Source: Nitrospirota bacterium (lineage in GTDB: Bacteria; Nitrospirota; Thermodesulfovibrionia; UBA6902; DSMQ01). From it: a stretch of DNA of 32,179 nucleotides. Below are positions 1-9,900 of the stretch, one piece after another; position 1 is the stretch's first letter; each line of letters begins with the position of its first letter. The notes under the pieces were generated by a model, which saw only the letters and a list, made by a program, of their open reading frames with translations, made no database searches and was not told the origin of the DNA. The stretch covers positions 1-32,179 of the forward strand of contig JACROO010000045.1 of NCBI GenBank assembly GCA_016214355.1, given 5' to 3'. Both the position numbers and the translations under genes were made by a program.

Positions 1-100
1 GCTATAAGCTGATGGGGTATTTTGTCAGAGGCGTGTGAGGGAAAGAGTTTTTCTTTCAACGCAGGTTAGGGGAAAGGGGGTTATCTCATAACGCCCGAAG

Positions 101-574
101 CTATAAAGAATCTGTATATTTAAGGTCAAGGATTAATCCTTCATCCGGGAATCTCGGATTTGGTTTCAGCGAGGCATCAAATAGTTTAAATTCTTCAAAG
201 TCGGTAAGGACTACGAAATAAACCTCTTTTGTTGACCATGCATAACTTTTTGCCTGAAGTATGTGGTTGATATTATCAAGAGTTACAGACGGCGCTTTTG
301 CCTCAACAAAGAATTTTGTTGCGCCGTTTATGCGGAAGTTGTAATCAGGTCTTCCTGTTGTTTCAGGTGAAAGCTCAACAATGACGTCTCTTTCATGAGG
401 AGGCTTCTGTGCCTTATTTTCTATATCCCAGCCTAATGCCTCAAAAAATGGATTTATAAAATCAATTCTTACCTGCGCCTCAAGATAACCTTTTGAAAGA
501 TAGTAGTCCTTGTCTTTTTCAAACTTTGCTATTAAGTCCTGTAATTTTTCTCTAAATGAATTAATATCAGACAT
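101..574 (-). pseudogene. Truncated N-terminal fragment of a type I/IIG restriction enzyme-like protein (HsdR_N-like nuclease domain)
   Basis: 157-aa ORF with LGWDIENKAQKPPHERDVIVEL...GRPDYNFRINGATKFFVEAKAP...AKSYAWSTKEVYFVVLTDFEEFKLFD, a PD-(D/E)XK-like restriction N-terminal domain; ends abruptly after LDLKYTDSL where full-length relatives continue into a methyltransferase region. Confidence 0.7.
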
Positions 575-723
575 TGTTTATTTGTGCATTAATGATAAAA
601 CTGTCACACACAAGCTGTCAAACAACCGGAATATATAACCATTTGAGATTACTTGCTTTTACATGGTATATTACCTATACATTTTTTCATAATTTTTTTA
701 TTAGTTGGAAGGAGTTGGGTTAG

Positions 724-1941
724 TTGCTTATTGTCCAGAAATACGGCGGGACATCTGTTGCTGATACTAAAAGGATTAAGGCTGTTGCAAGGCGTGTAGT
801 GGAAACTGCGAAAAACGGCAATAAGGTCGTTGTGGTTGTCTCAGCCATGGCTGGTGAGACGGACAAATTGATAAACCTTGCCCATAAAGTTTCGTCTACG
901 CCAAAGGAAAGGGAAATGGACATGCTCCTTTCCTCAGGCGAACGTATTACCGCTGCACTTACAGCAATAGCAATTGAAGAGTTAGGACACAAGGCAATTG
1001 CGCTCACAGGCAGGCAGATGGGTATAATAACTGATACGGTTCACACAAAGGCAAAGATTGAAAAAATCACAGGAGAAAAGGCAAAAAAAGCACTTGACGA
1101 GGGTTATGTAATTGTTGTTGCGGGCTTTCAGGGAATAACAGAGGATGACGATGTCACAACCCTCGGCAGGGGAGGCTCTGACCTTTCTGCTGTTGCAATT
1201 GCCTCGGCACTGGATGCAGATTTATGCGAGATTTATACAGACGTTGACGGCGTTTATACAACAGACCCCAATATTGTTCCCGAGGCTAAAAAACTGGATA
1301 AAATCTCTTTTGAGGAAATGCTTGAACTTGCAAGTCTCGGCGCAAAGGTGCTTCAGACAAGGTCTGTGGAGTTTGCCATGAAATATAAAATGCCTGTGGT
1401 CGTAAGGTCAAGCTTTAATAATAATCCGGGGACGCTTGTTACTAAGGAGGATAAGGATATGGAAAAAATTATGGTCGCTGGAATCACCTATGATAAAAAC
1501 CAGGGCAAGATTACCATAATGGGAGTACCTGACAGGCCTGGTATTGCCGCGAAGCTCTTTAAAAAAATTGCAGATGCAGATATAGTCGTTGACATGATTG
1601 TCCAGAATGTAAGCAGCGACGGCAAGGCTACGGACATATCGTTTACCGTGCCAAAAACCGATTGTAAAAAGGCGCTTGAATTGACAAACGAAATATTGAA
1701 AGAATTAGACGCAAAAGGCGTTACCATGAGGGACGATATAGCTAAGGTATCAATCGTCGGTGTCGGCATGAGGACTCACTCCGGAGTAGCGGCGATGATG
1801 TTTGAAACGCTGGCAAAGCACGGCATCAACATAATGGCAATCAGCACGTCAGAAATAAAGATTTCATGCCTTATAGAAACAAAATATACAGAACTTGCTG
1901 TAAGGGTTTTGCACGAGACTTTCGGGGTCGGTGAGAGGTAA
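724..1941 (+). CDS. lysC: Aspartate kinase
   Basis: TTG start; [22 protein letters not shown], two C-terminal ACT domains ([27 protein letters not shown]). Confidence 0.97.
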   Translation: MLIVQKYGGTSVADTKRIKAVARRVVETAKNGNKVVVVVSAMAGETDKLINLAHKVSSTPKEREMDMLLSSGERITAALTAIAIEELGHKAIALTGRQMGIITDTVHTKAKIEKITGEKAKKALDEGYVIVVAGFQGITEDDDVTTLGRGGSDLSAVAIASALDADLCEIYTDVDGVYTTDPNIVPEAKKLDKISFEEMLELASLGAKVLQTRSVEFAMKYKMPVVVRSSFNNNPGTLVTKEDKDMEKIMVAGITYDKNQGKITIMGVPDRPGIAAKLFKKIADADIVVDMIVQNVSSDGKATDISFTVPKTDCKKALELTNEILKELDAKGVTMRDDIAKVSIVGVGMRTHSGVAAMMFETLAKHGINIMAISTSEIKISCLIETKYTELAVRVLHETFGVGER

Positions 1942-1957
1942 AATAATTCTTAATACT

Positions 1958-3520
1958 ATGCGTTTTATTGAAATTTACGATACAACGCTGAGGGACGGGG
2001 CACAATCAGAGGATATTGCATTCTCTGTTGAAGACAAGCTGAGGATTGCCGGAAAACTTGATGAGCTTGGGGTTCATTATATTGAAGGCGGCTGGCCCAG
2101 CGCTAATCCTAAAGACACAGAGTTTTTCCGCAAAATGCGCAAAGTCAAGCTAAAGACCTCAAAGATAGTCGCCTTTGGCTCTACACATCATCCCGCACGC
2201 AAAGTTAGTAATGACCAGAATATAAAAGCCCTGTTAGATGCAGGCACAGCCATTGTTACTATATTCGGAAAAACATGGGACTTTCATGTAAAAGAGGCAT
2301 TGAGAATCTCACTCTCAGCAAACCTTGATCTGATTCATAACTCTATTGCCTATATTAAAAAACATGTCCAGAAAGTTTTTTTTGATGCAGAGCATTTTTT
2401 TTTTTTTTTTTAAACAAACCCCGAATATGCCTTCAAGGCATTAGAATCTGCAGTTATTGCGGGCGCAGACTGTCTTGTCCTCTGCGATACAAACGGCGGT
2501 ACATTGCCCCAGGAGATAGAAGATATAGAGAGAAAGACATTAAAAAAGCTTAGGATACCTGTAGGTATCCATGCTCATAATGATGCCGAGTGTGCTGTTG
2601 CAAATTCTATTGTCGCCGTAAAACTCGGCGCCTCGCAGGTGCAGGGAACAATAAACGGTTTAGGAGAGCGATGCGGCAATGCCAATCTTATTTCAGTCAT
2701 CCCAAACTTAAAGTTAAAACTTAAATATAACTGCATAACCGATGAACAATTAAAGAAATTAAAAGATGCATCAAGGTTTGTAACAGAGCTCGCCAACTTA
2801 AGGCATTTTAAAAGACAGCCATATGTGGGAGACAGCGCCTTTGCACATAAAGGGGGCATTCATGTCAGCGCCATTTTAAGGCATCCGGAGACCTATGAGC
2901 ATGTAAGACCGGAGCTTATCGGTAACTCCCAGCGGGTGCTCATTTCAGACCTTGCCGGTAAAAGCAATATCCTCAGAAAGGCTAAAGAAATAGGTATTCG
3001 TTTGGACGCTGACTCCCCTAAGCTGCAGGGTATTCTGAACAAATTAAAAAAATTAGAACATCAGGGTTTTCAGTTTGAAGGCGCAGAAGCGTCCTTTGAA
3101 CTCCTTCTAAAAAAAGAGCTTGGACTTTACAGAAAATTCTTTAACCTGCTTGGAGTCAGAGTTATAGTAGAAGAGAAAAGACAGCATGGCGTGCCTGTTG
3201 AAGCGACAGTAATGCTTAAACTGCCTGACAGACGCATTGAGCATACTGCTGCGATTGGGAATGGTCCTGTAAATGCACTTGATAATGCCCTTAGAAAGGC
3301 ACTTGAAAAATTCTATCCCCAGCTTAAAAAAGTAGAGCTTATTGATTACAAGGTAAGGGTCCTTGAAGCCGGCATAGGAACATCAGCAAGGGTGAGGGTC
3401 TTAATAGAATCAGGTGACGACACGCATAAATGGGGAACAGTGGGGGTATCTGAAAATATAATAGAAGCTTCATGGCAGGCGCTTGTGGACAGCATTGAAT
3501 ATAAGCTTCTGCGGGGATAA
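1958..3520 (+). pseudogene. cimA: Citramalate synthase, interrupted by an in-frame TAA (2411-2413) at the end of a 17-nt poly-T run
   Basis: ORFs 1931..2413 and 2504..3520 are in the same frame. IEIYDTTLRDGAQSEDIAFSVEDKLRIAGKLDELGVHYIEGGWP ... [17 protein letters not shown] ... [15 protein letters not shown]. Confidence 0.9.
2395..2411. repeat. 17-nt poly-T homopolymer inside cimA
   Basis: Direct reading: cat + T17 + aaacaaacccc. Confidence 0.98.
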
Positions 3521-3530
3521 GTAGAGGATA

Positions 3531-3628
3531 GGGTTCAAGCGGTCAAGGGGTCAGGGATTCAAGTGCTGGATTAATTTTTTAATTATAATTCACTTGAACC
3601 CTGGAATCCATGAATCCTCGAACCCTTT
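3531..3628. repeat. Word-stutter inverted repeat (~8-nt words) between cimA and the RseC-like gene
   Basis: Left arm gggttcaag/cggtcaagg/ggtcagg/gattcaag; right arm GAACCCTG GAATCCAT GAATCCTC GAACCCTT (period 8), inverted relative to the left arm. Confidence 0.8.
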
Positions 3629-3633
3629 TCGTT

Positions 3634-4071
3634 ATGATAGAAGAAACAGGCACAGTCACAAAAACAGACGGTCTTACGGCAACAGTTCTTGTTCAAAGAA
3701 AAAGTGAATGCGAGGCGTGCACAGCAGCGCGCATCTGCGAACCTTCTCAAGGAGGAATGGAAATAGAGGCGCTAAATCCTGTAAACGCCAAGGCAGGGCA
3801 GAGAGTTAAAATAGCCATGAAACCGCAGGCTTACCTTAAAGGCTCAATAATTGTTTACGGAATCCCGCTGACAGCTTTTATTGCAGGGGTAATATTAGGG
3901 AAAAATATAGGCGAGACGCATTTCAAGGAATTCAGTTCTGATACTACGGCAGCAATTTTTGGTTTTATTTCTCTGATTATAACCTTTATAATCATAAAAA
4001 TCTGGAGCAAAAAGGCTGAAAAAAGATTAGACTATAAGCCAGTTATAGAAAAAATAGTGAATAGTGAATAG
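3634..4071 (+). CDS. SoxR-reducing / RseC-MucC family protein
   Basis: MIEETGTVTKTDGLTATVLVQRKSECEACTAARICEP (Cys cluster) and two TM segments; the upstream start at 3610 lies inside the stutter repeat, so 3634 is preferred. Confidence 0.85.
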   Translation: MIEETGTVTKTDGLTATVLVQRKSECEACTAARICEPSQGGMEIEALNPVNAKAGQRVKIAMKPQAYLKGSIIVYGIPLTAFIAGVILGKNIGETHFKEFSSDTTAAIFGFISLIITFIIIKIWSKKAEKRLDYKPVIEKIVNSE

Positions 4072-4263
4072 TCTTTTTAACTAATGCAAACGCAAGAAGT
4101 AAAGTGTCATTGCGAGGAGTGAAGCGACGAAGCAATCTCTGTATTTACAAGGGGATTGCCACGCTCCCGTTGGTCGCTCGCAATGACAATGTAACAACAT
4201 TTAATGCGTTTGTATTAAATACTATTCACTAACGACTATTCACTGCCGTTGTTACTATTCACT
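4054..4263. repeat. Three-layer nested palindrome
   Basis: Outer AGTGAATAGTGAATAGT (4056-4072) vs ACTATTCACT x3 (4221-4230, 4235-4244, 4254-4263); middle taatgcaaacgc (4083-4094) vs gcgtttgtatta (4206-4217); inner TGTCATTGCGAG (4105-4116) vs CTCGCAATGACA (4177-4188). Confidence 0.9.
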
Positions 4264-4279
4264 AAAAAGGGGAGGCTGA

Positions 4280-6242
4280 ATGGTAAATTTTGACATTGAG
4301 AAAATCAGAAACGTTGCAGTAATTGCACACGCAGGAGCAGGGAAGACCTCACTGGTTGAAGCTATGCTTTTTAATTCAAAGGCTGTAGACCGCCTTGGAA
4401 AAATCATAGAAGGCAATACAACCACCGACTACGAACCCGAGGAGATAAACCGTAAATTTTCAATTTCTTCAGCCCTTGCATTTTGTGAATGGAATGGTCA
4501 CAAGATCAATATCATTGACACGCCCGGATATATAAATTTTTTGGAAGACACAAAATCCTGCCTTTCTGCTGTTGACGGTGCCGTTGTCATAGTAAGCGCA
4601 TTATCAGGGGTAAAGACTGAAACAGAGAAGGTCTGGCAATATGCAAATAAGCATGAGCTTCCCAAAATAGTATTTGTCAATAAAATGGACAGAGAAAACG
4701 CCAATTTCAGCACAGCATTGAACGAACTTGAAAAAACCTTCGGCGCAAATGTAATACCTTTAAATATACCTATCGGCTCTGGGGACAGCTTTGAGGGTGT
4801 TATAGATATACTTGATATGAAGGCTGTTAAATTTCAGAATGGGAACCCCTCAAAAGCAGAAATCCCCGATGAACTTAAACCGGAGGCTGAGGAATACAGA
4901 AAGAAGCTCGTTGAAAAAATTGCTGAATCAGACGACTCCCTGCTTGAAAGATACCTTGAGGGCCATACCTTCTCCGGCTGAAAAGTCGGACATCACGCCG
5001 ATAAAGGGAACAAACCCGAAAAGCAAAGATGAAGTTACAAGAAAACCTCTGGATACTGAACCCCTCTCAGCGTTGGTATTCAAGACTATTGCTGACCCCT
5101 TTGCAGGCAGGCTTACACTTTTCAGGGTCTTCTCCGGGGTCATGAAGGCTGACTCCACCGTCTACAACTCTGCACGCGGCAGCAAGGAAAGGGTAGGACA
5201 AATTTTTTATCTTATGGGGAAAAAACAGGTGCCTGCTCAAAAAGTTGGCCCGGGTGAAATTGCAGCGGTGGCTAAACTAAAGGATGCCCTTACAGGCGAT
5301 ACCCTTACTGATCATGATAAGCCTGTGCTTTTTGAACCTGTTAAATTCGCTGACCCGATGATTTCTTATGCCATTGCACCCAAAAGCAGAGGGGACGAAG
5401 ATAAAGTAAGCATAGGACTCCATAGAATGCTTGAGGAAGACCCTACTCTTAAATTTCATCGTGATACTGAAACCAAGGATATGATTCTCTCGGGAATGGG
5501 TCAGATGCACCTTGAGATTACACTTGAAAGATTAAAAAGAAAGTTTGGGGTTGAGGTATTGATGAAGGCCCCGAAGATTCCTTATAAAGAAACGATTAAA
5601 ACCACTGCGAAGGCTCAGGGCAGATATAAAAGGCAGTCAGGCGGTAAAGGGCAGTACGGTGACTGCTGGATAGAAATAGAGCCGCTGCCTAAAGGCGGAG
5701 GGTTTGAATTTGTAGATAAGATAGTCGGCGGTGCAATACCCCGTCAATATATCCCTGCAATTGAAAAAGGCATTGTAGAAGCCATGCATGAAGGCATACT
5801 GGCAGGCTATCCTGTGGTTGACCTCAGGGTAACTGTTTACGATGGTTCGTATCACACGGTTGATTCTTCGGAGATGGCATTTAAGATAGCCGGTTCTTTA
5901 GCCATAAAAAAGGCTACGCAGAACGCAAAACTTGTCCTGCTTGAGCCGATTCTAAAGGCTGAAGTAATAGCTTCTGATGAATTTTTAGGCAGTGTAATAG
6001 GTGACCTTAACGGGAGGCGTGGAAAGGTTCAGGGTGTTGAATCTCAGGCAGGCGGCAACCAGAGAATCACAGTACTTGTCCCGATGGCGGAGATGCTGAC
6101 ATATGCAAATCAGCTTAATTCCCTGACCAGCGGACGCGGTATGTACACCGCAGAGTTTTCTCACTACGAAGAAGTTCCGTCTCACCTTGCGCAGAAAATT
6201 GTAGCTGAAAAGGCAGCTGCAAAGAAAGGAGAGGAAGATTAA
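4280..6242 (+). pseudogene. Elongation factor G-like GTPase, broken by an internal deletion and frameshift near nt 4960
   Basis: ORF 4280..4981 (IRNVAVIAHAGAGKTSLVEAMLF...DTPGYINF...NKMDRENANF) and the out-of-frame ORF ending at 6242 (PSPAEKSDITPIKGTNPKSKDEVTRKP...ALVFKTIADPFAGRLTLFRVFSG) together form an EF-G-like protein lacking the segment between LLERYLEG and PSPAE. Confidence 0.9.
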
Positions 6243-6247
6243 TTCTT

Positions 6248-6646
6248 ATGGATAAAATAATCGCCGCAATATTAATGTTGGGACTGATATTAATGGTTAT
6301 TTTCTGGATTCCTACAATTTTGCAAATCAGGAAGACGGCAAAATCTTTAGAAGACTTTCTGAAGACCACCCGGGAGACACTGCATCCCCTCTTGCTGGAA
6401 TTAAAAGAAGGCATTAACAGAATGAACAAGACTACCGAAGGGATTGAGGAATCCGTAAAAAATGTGCAGCGCCTTACAAAGTCCGTGGGAGAGATTGGCA
6501 CTATGATTGACAGTGTAAACAGCTTAATCAGGCAGACAGGTATTGCATTTACTGTCAAGGCTGCCAGCACTGCTGTTGGTATAAAGACAGCCCTCAGCGT
6601 TTTGGCTAAGGGGCTGCTCACAAAGGGAGGTGAAAAGCATGAGTGA
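6248..6646 (+). CDS. DUF948-like membrane-anchored protein
   Basis: N-terminal TM (IIAAILMLGLILMVIFWIPTI) followed by amphipathic helices, adjacent to a YtxH-like gene. Confidence 0.6.
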   Translation: MDKIIAAILMLGLILMVIFWIPTILQIRKTAKSLEDFLKTTRETLHPLLLELKEGINRMNKTTEGIEESVKNVQRLTKSVGEIGTMIDSVNSLIRQTGIAFTVKAASTAVGIKTALSVLAKGLLTKGGEKHE

Positions 6647-6950
6647 AGAAAAAGGTTTTACGACAAGTAATGTTCTTTTGGCATTTGTGATCGGCGGTAT
6701 TGTCGGGGCGGGCGTTGCCCTGCTTATGGCTCCGCAGTCAGGCAAAGAGACACGGCAGAAGATTAAAGAATTAGCCGGCGAGGCTAAAGACAAGGCAGGG
6801 GATTACATAAGCCATGTAAAAGAAAAAGTTACCTCTGCTGTTGAGCACGGCAAGGAATTTGTCGGAGAAAAGAAGTCTTTAATCGCTACCGCAATAGAGG
6901 CAGGCAAGGAGGCATACGAAAAAGAAAAGGAAAAACTTTCCAAGCAATAA
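6639..6950 (+). CDS. YtxH domain-containing protein
   Basis: VLLAFVIGGIVGAGVALLMAPQSGKETRQKIKELAGEAKDKAGDYI; SD gggagg upstream of ATG 6639. Confidence 0.85.
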   Translation: MSEEKGFTTSNVLLAFVIGGIVGAGVALLMAPQSGKETRQKIKELAGEAKDKAGDYISHVKEKVTSAVEHGKEFVGEKKSLIATAIEAGKEAYEKEKEKLSKQ

Positions 6951-6956
6951 ACACAG

Positions 6957-9900
6957 ATGAAAAAATTCATTGGGCTTGACGCTGGTTCCGTAAGCGTAAA
7001 AATTGCTGTTTTAGACGCAGAAGGCAGCATCCTTGAAACTAAATATGTCCGCCACAAAGGAAAACCATTAACAGTCGCCTGTGACCTGTTAAGCGAAATC
7101 AACTGCCCGTATTCCCTCAGTATTACAGGCTCGGCAGGGAGGCTTATTGCGCAAATTTTCGGCATTGAACCGGTAAATGAGATAGTCGCACAGAGCTATT
7201 CAACCAAAAAGCTCTTCCCTCATATTAATACCGTCTTTGAAATGGGCGGCGAGGATTCAAAACTTATATTACTTGAAAACGGCAGGGTAAAAGAGTTTTC
7301 TATGAATTCCGTATGCGCAGCCGGTACGGGCTCCTTTCTTGACCAGCAGGCAGAGAGATTACGGTTAAGCATTGAGGAATTCAGCGAGATAGCCTTAAAG
7401 TCCGAAACCCCCCCGAGGATTGCAGGACGATGCAGTGTTTTCGCAAAGTCTGACATGATACATCTGCAGCAGATAGCAACCCCGATGGAAGATATAGTTG
7501 CAGGCCTCTGCTTTGCTGTTGCAAGGAATTTCAAAGGAAGTATTTGCAAAAACATGGCACTCACAGAGCCAGTAAGTTTTCAGGGCGGTGTGGCTTCAAA
7601 TAAAGGTGTCACAAAGGCTATTAAAGAAGTTTTTGGCTTTAAAGGCCTGCTCATCCCCGAGCATTATGCACTGATGCCTGCAATTGGTGCAGCCCTTAAT
7701 GACATGGAACAGGGGGGGGGAAATACCTATGACATTGAGAAACTCAAAGCATTTCTCTCTTCCCGGAAAAATGAGGACAGGGGACATGAACCACTGACAA
7801 AAGTTCATAGTTCACAGTTTACAGTTTACACTAAACAAACACCTACCTATCAACTGTCAACCGTCAACCGTCAACTGTCAACTAAAGCTTATCTTGGCAT
7901 TGACATTGGTTCAATAAGCACAAACCTTGCTGTTATTGACGAAGACGGCGGTCTCCTTGCAAAGAGATACCTGATGACTGCCGGCAGGCCTATTGAGGCA
8001 GTAAGACAGGGGCTTGCAGAGATAGGCGGGGAGATCGGAAATAATGTAAAGATAATAGGTGTGGGAACTACCGGGTCAGGAAGATACATGATTGCAGATT
8101 TTGTCGGAGCAGACATTGTAAAGAATGAAATAACTGCACAGGCAACTGCTGCTGTAGCGATAGACACGGAGGTTGACACAATTTTTGAGATTGGAGGGCA
8201 GGACTCAAAATATATTTCAATAAAGGACGGGGTAATCGTTGATTTTGAGATGAACAAGGCATGTGCCGCAGGGACAGGCTCTTTTATTGAGGAACAGGCA
8301 GAAAAACTTGACTTGTCAGTAAAGGAAGAGTTTAGCAAGATGGCTTTTGAATCCCGGAACCCCTGCGCCCTCGGCGAAAGATGCACTGTATTTATGGAAA
8401 ACTCCCTTCTCTCAAGACAGCAGAGGGGCATCCCGAAGGAAGACCTTGTTGCAGGGCTGTCTTACTCAATAGTACAGAACTACATTAATAGGGTTGTGGG
8501 TGACAAAAAGATAGGCGAGAAGATATTTTTTCAGGGCGGGGTAGCTTTTAACGAGGCGGTCGTTGCCGCATTTGAAAAATATCTTAATAAAAGCATTACC
8601 GTTCCGCCTCACCACGACGTAACAGGCGCAATAGGCATGGCGATTATAGCCAGAGGGTATATGAAAAACAAAAAGTCAGCGATTAGCAGTGAGCAGTTAG
8701 CAGTTAGTAAAAACGAACTAACAGCTAACAGCTATTCGCTAACTGCTGAGTCTTCTTTCAAGGGTTTTGATCTTTCCAGAAGAAATTATGAAATCAAATC
8801 CTTCGGGTGCAAAGGCTGTGAAAATCTCTGCGAGATAAACAGTGTACGGATAGAAGGAGAAAAAGACCCGCTTTTCTACGGAAGCAGATGCGAAAAATAT
8901 GATGTCAAGAGAAAGAAAAAATATTCTTCAAATATTGATATGCCCGACCTGTTTGCAGAAAGAGAGGACATCCTTACAAAAACACACAGGGAATATAAAG
9001 AAAGGTTCTCAGTTCCCAGTTCTCAGTTCCCAGTTCGTATCGGCATACCAAGGATATTCTTTTTCCATGATTTACTGCCCTTCTGGAGTACGCTCCTGTG
9101 GGAACTCGGATTTGAGGTTGAACTTTCGGATAAAACAACCAGACAGATAGTCAACAAAGGTGTAGAAAACATCCTCTCGGAGAGCTGTTTCCCTCATAAA
9201 GCCTCGCACGGGCACATAAAGAATTTAATTGAAAAAAATGTTGATGCCATTTTAATCCCGAGTTTTATAAACCTCAATTCTTCAATAGAGGCAATGCGCG
9301 GTTTTGCCTGCCCGTATGTTCAAACTATACCTTATATCGCAAGGGCAGCCTTTGGAAAAGCGGAAAACAGAATAAAATTTCTCAATCCCGTAGTTAATAA
9401 AGAATTAGGGGAAGACTTCCTGTTAAGTGAACTGCATAAAACATTACGCCACTACAATATTTCAAAACACAAGATTAAAAAAGCAGTTATAAAAGCGGAA
9501 AACGTGCAGGGAGAGTTCATTTCAGCGGTAAAAAACAGAGGGAAAAAAGTGCTGGGCAATCTCAATGGAAAAACGATTGTCATATTAGGACGTTCGTATA
9601 ATGCATTTGATTCCGGTATGAATCTTGACATTCCCAAAAAGCTGTCAGACCTCGGCGTTCTCTCCATCCCTATGGACTATCTGCCGTTAGAGGAAATTGA
9701 TATATCAAGTAAATGGCCGGGCATGTACTGGAGGTCAGGGCAGAATATTTTAAGGGCAGCAGAGATAATCAGGAATAATACGGACCTCTTTGCACTGTAT
9801 TTAGGGAATTTTTCCTGCGGTCCTGACTCTTTTATCCATAAATATTTTAAAGAGACAATCGGCAGCAAGCCTTTTCTTCAGATTGAGATTGATGAACACA

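Noticed and set aside
720-1007. Antisense ORFs throughout (for example 720-1007, 8068-8262, 16525-16965)
   Set aside because: They lie opposite strongly conserved genes, have no recognisable domains and are expected by chance in such ORF tracks.
4839-4960. N-terminal part of the 467-aa ORF (MGTPQKQKSPMNLNRRLRNTERSSLKK...)
   Set aside because: Out-of-frame reading of the first EF-G-like segment; only the part from about PSPAEKSD onward matches the family.
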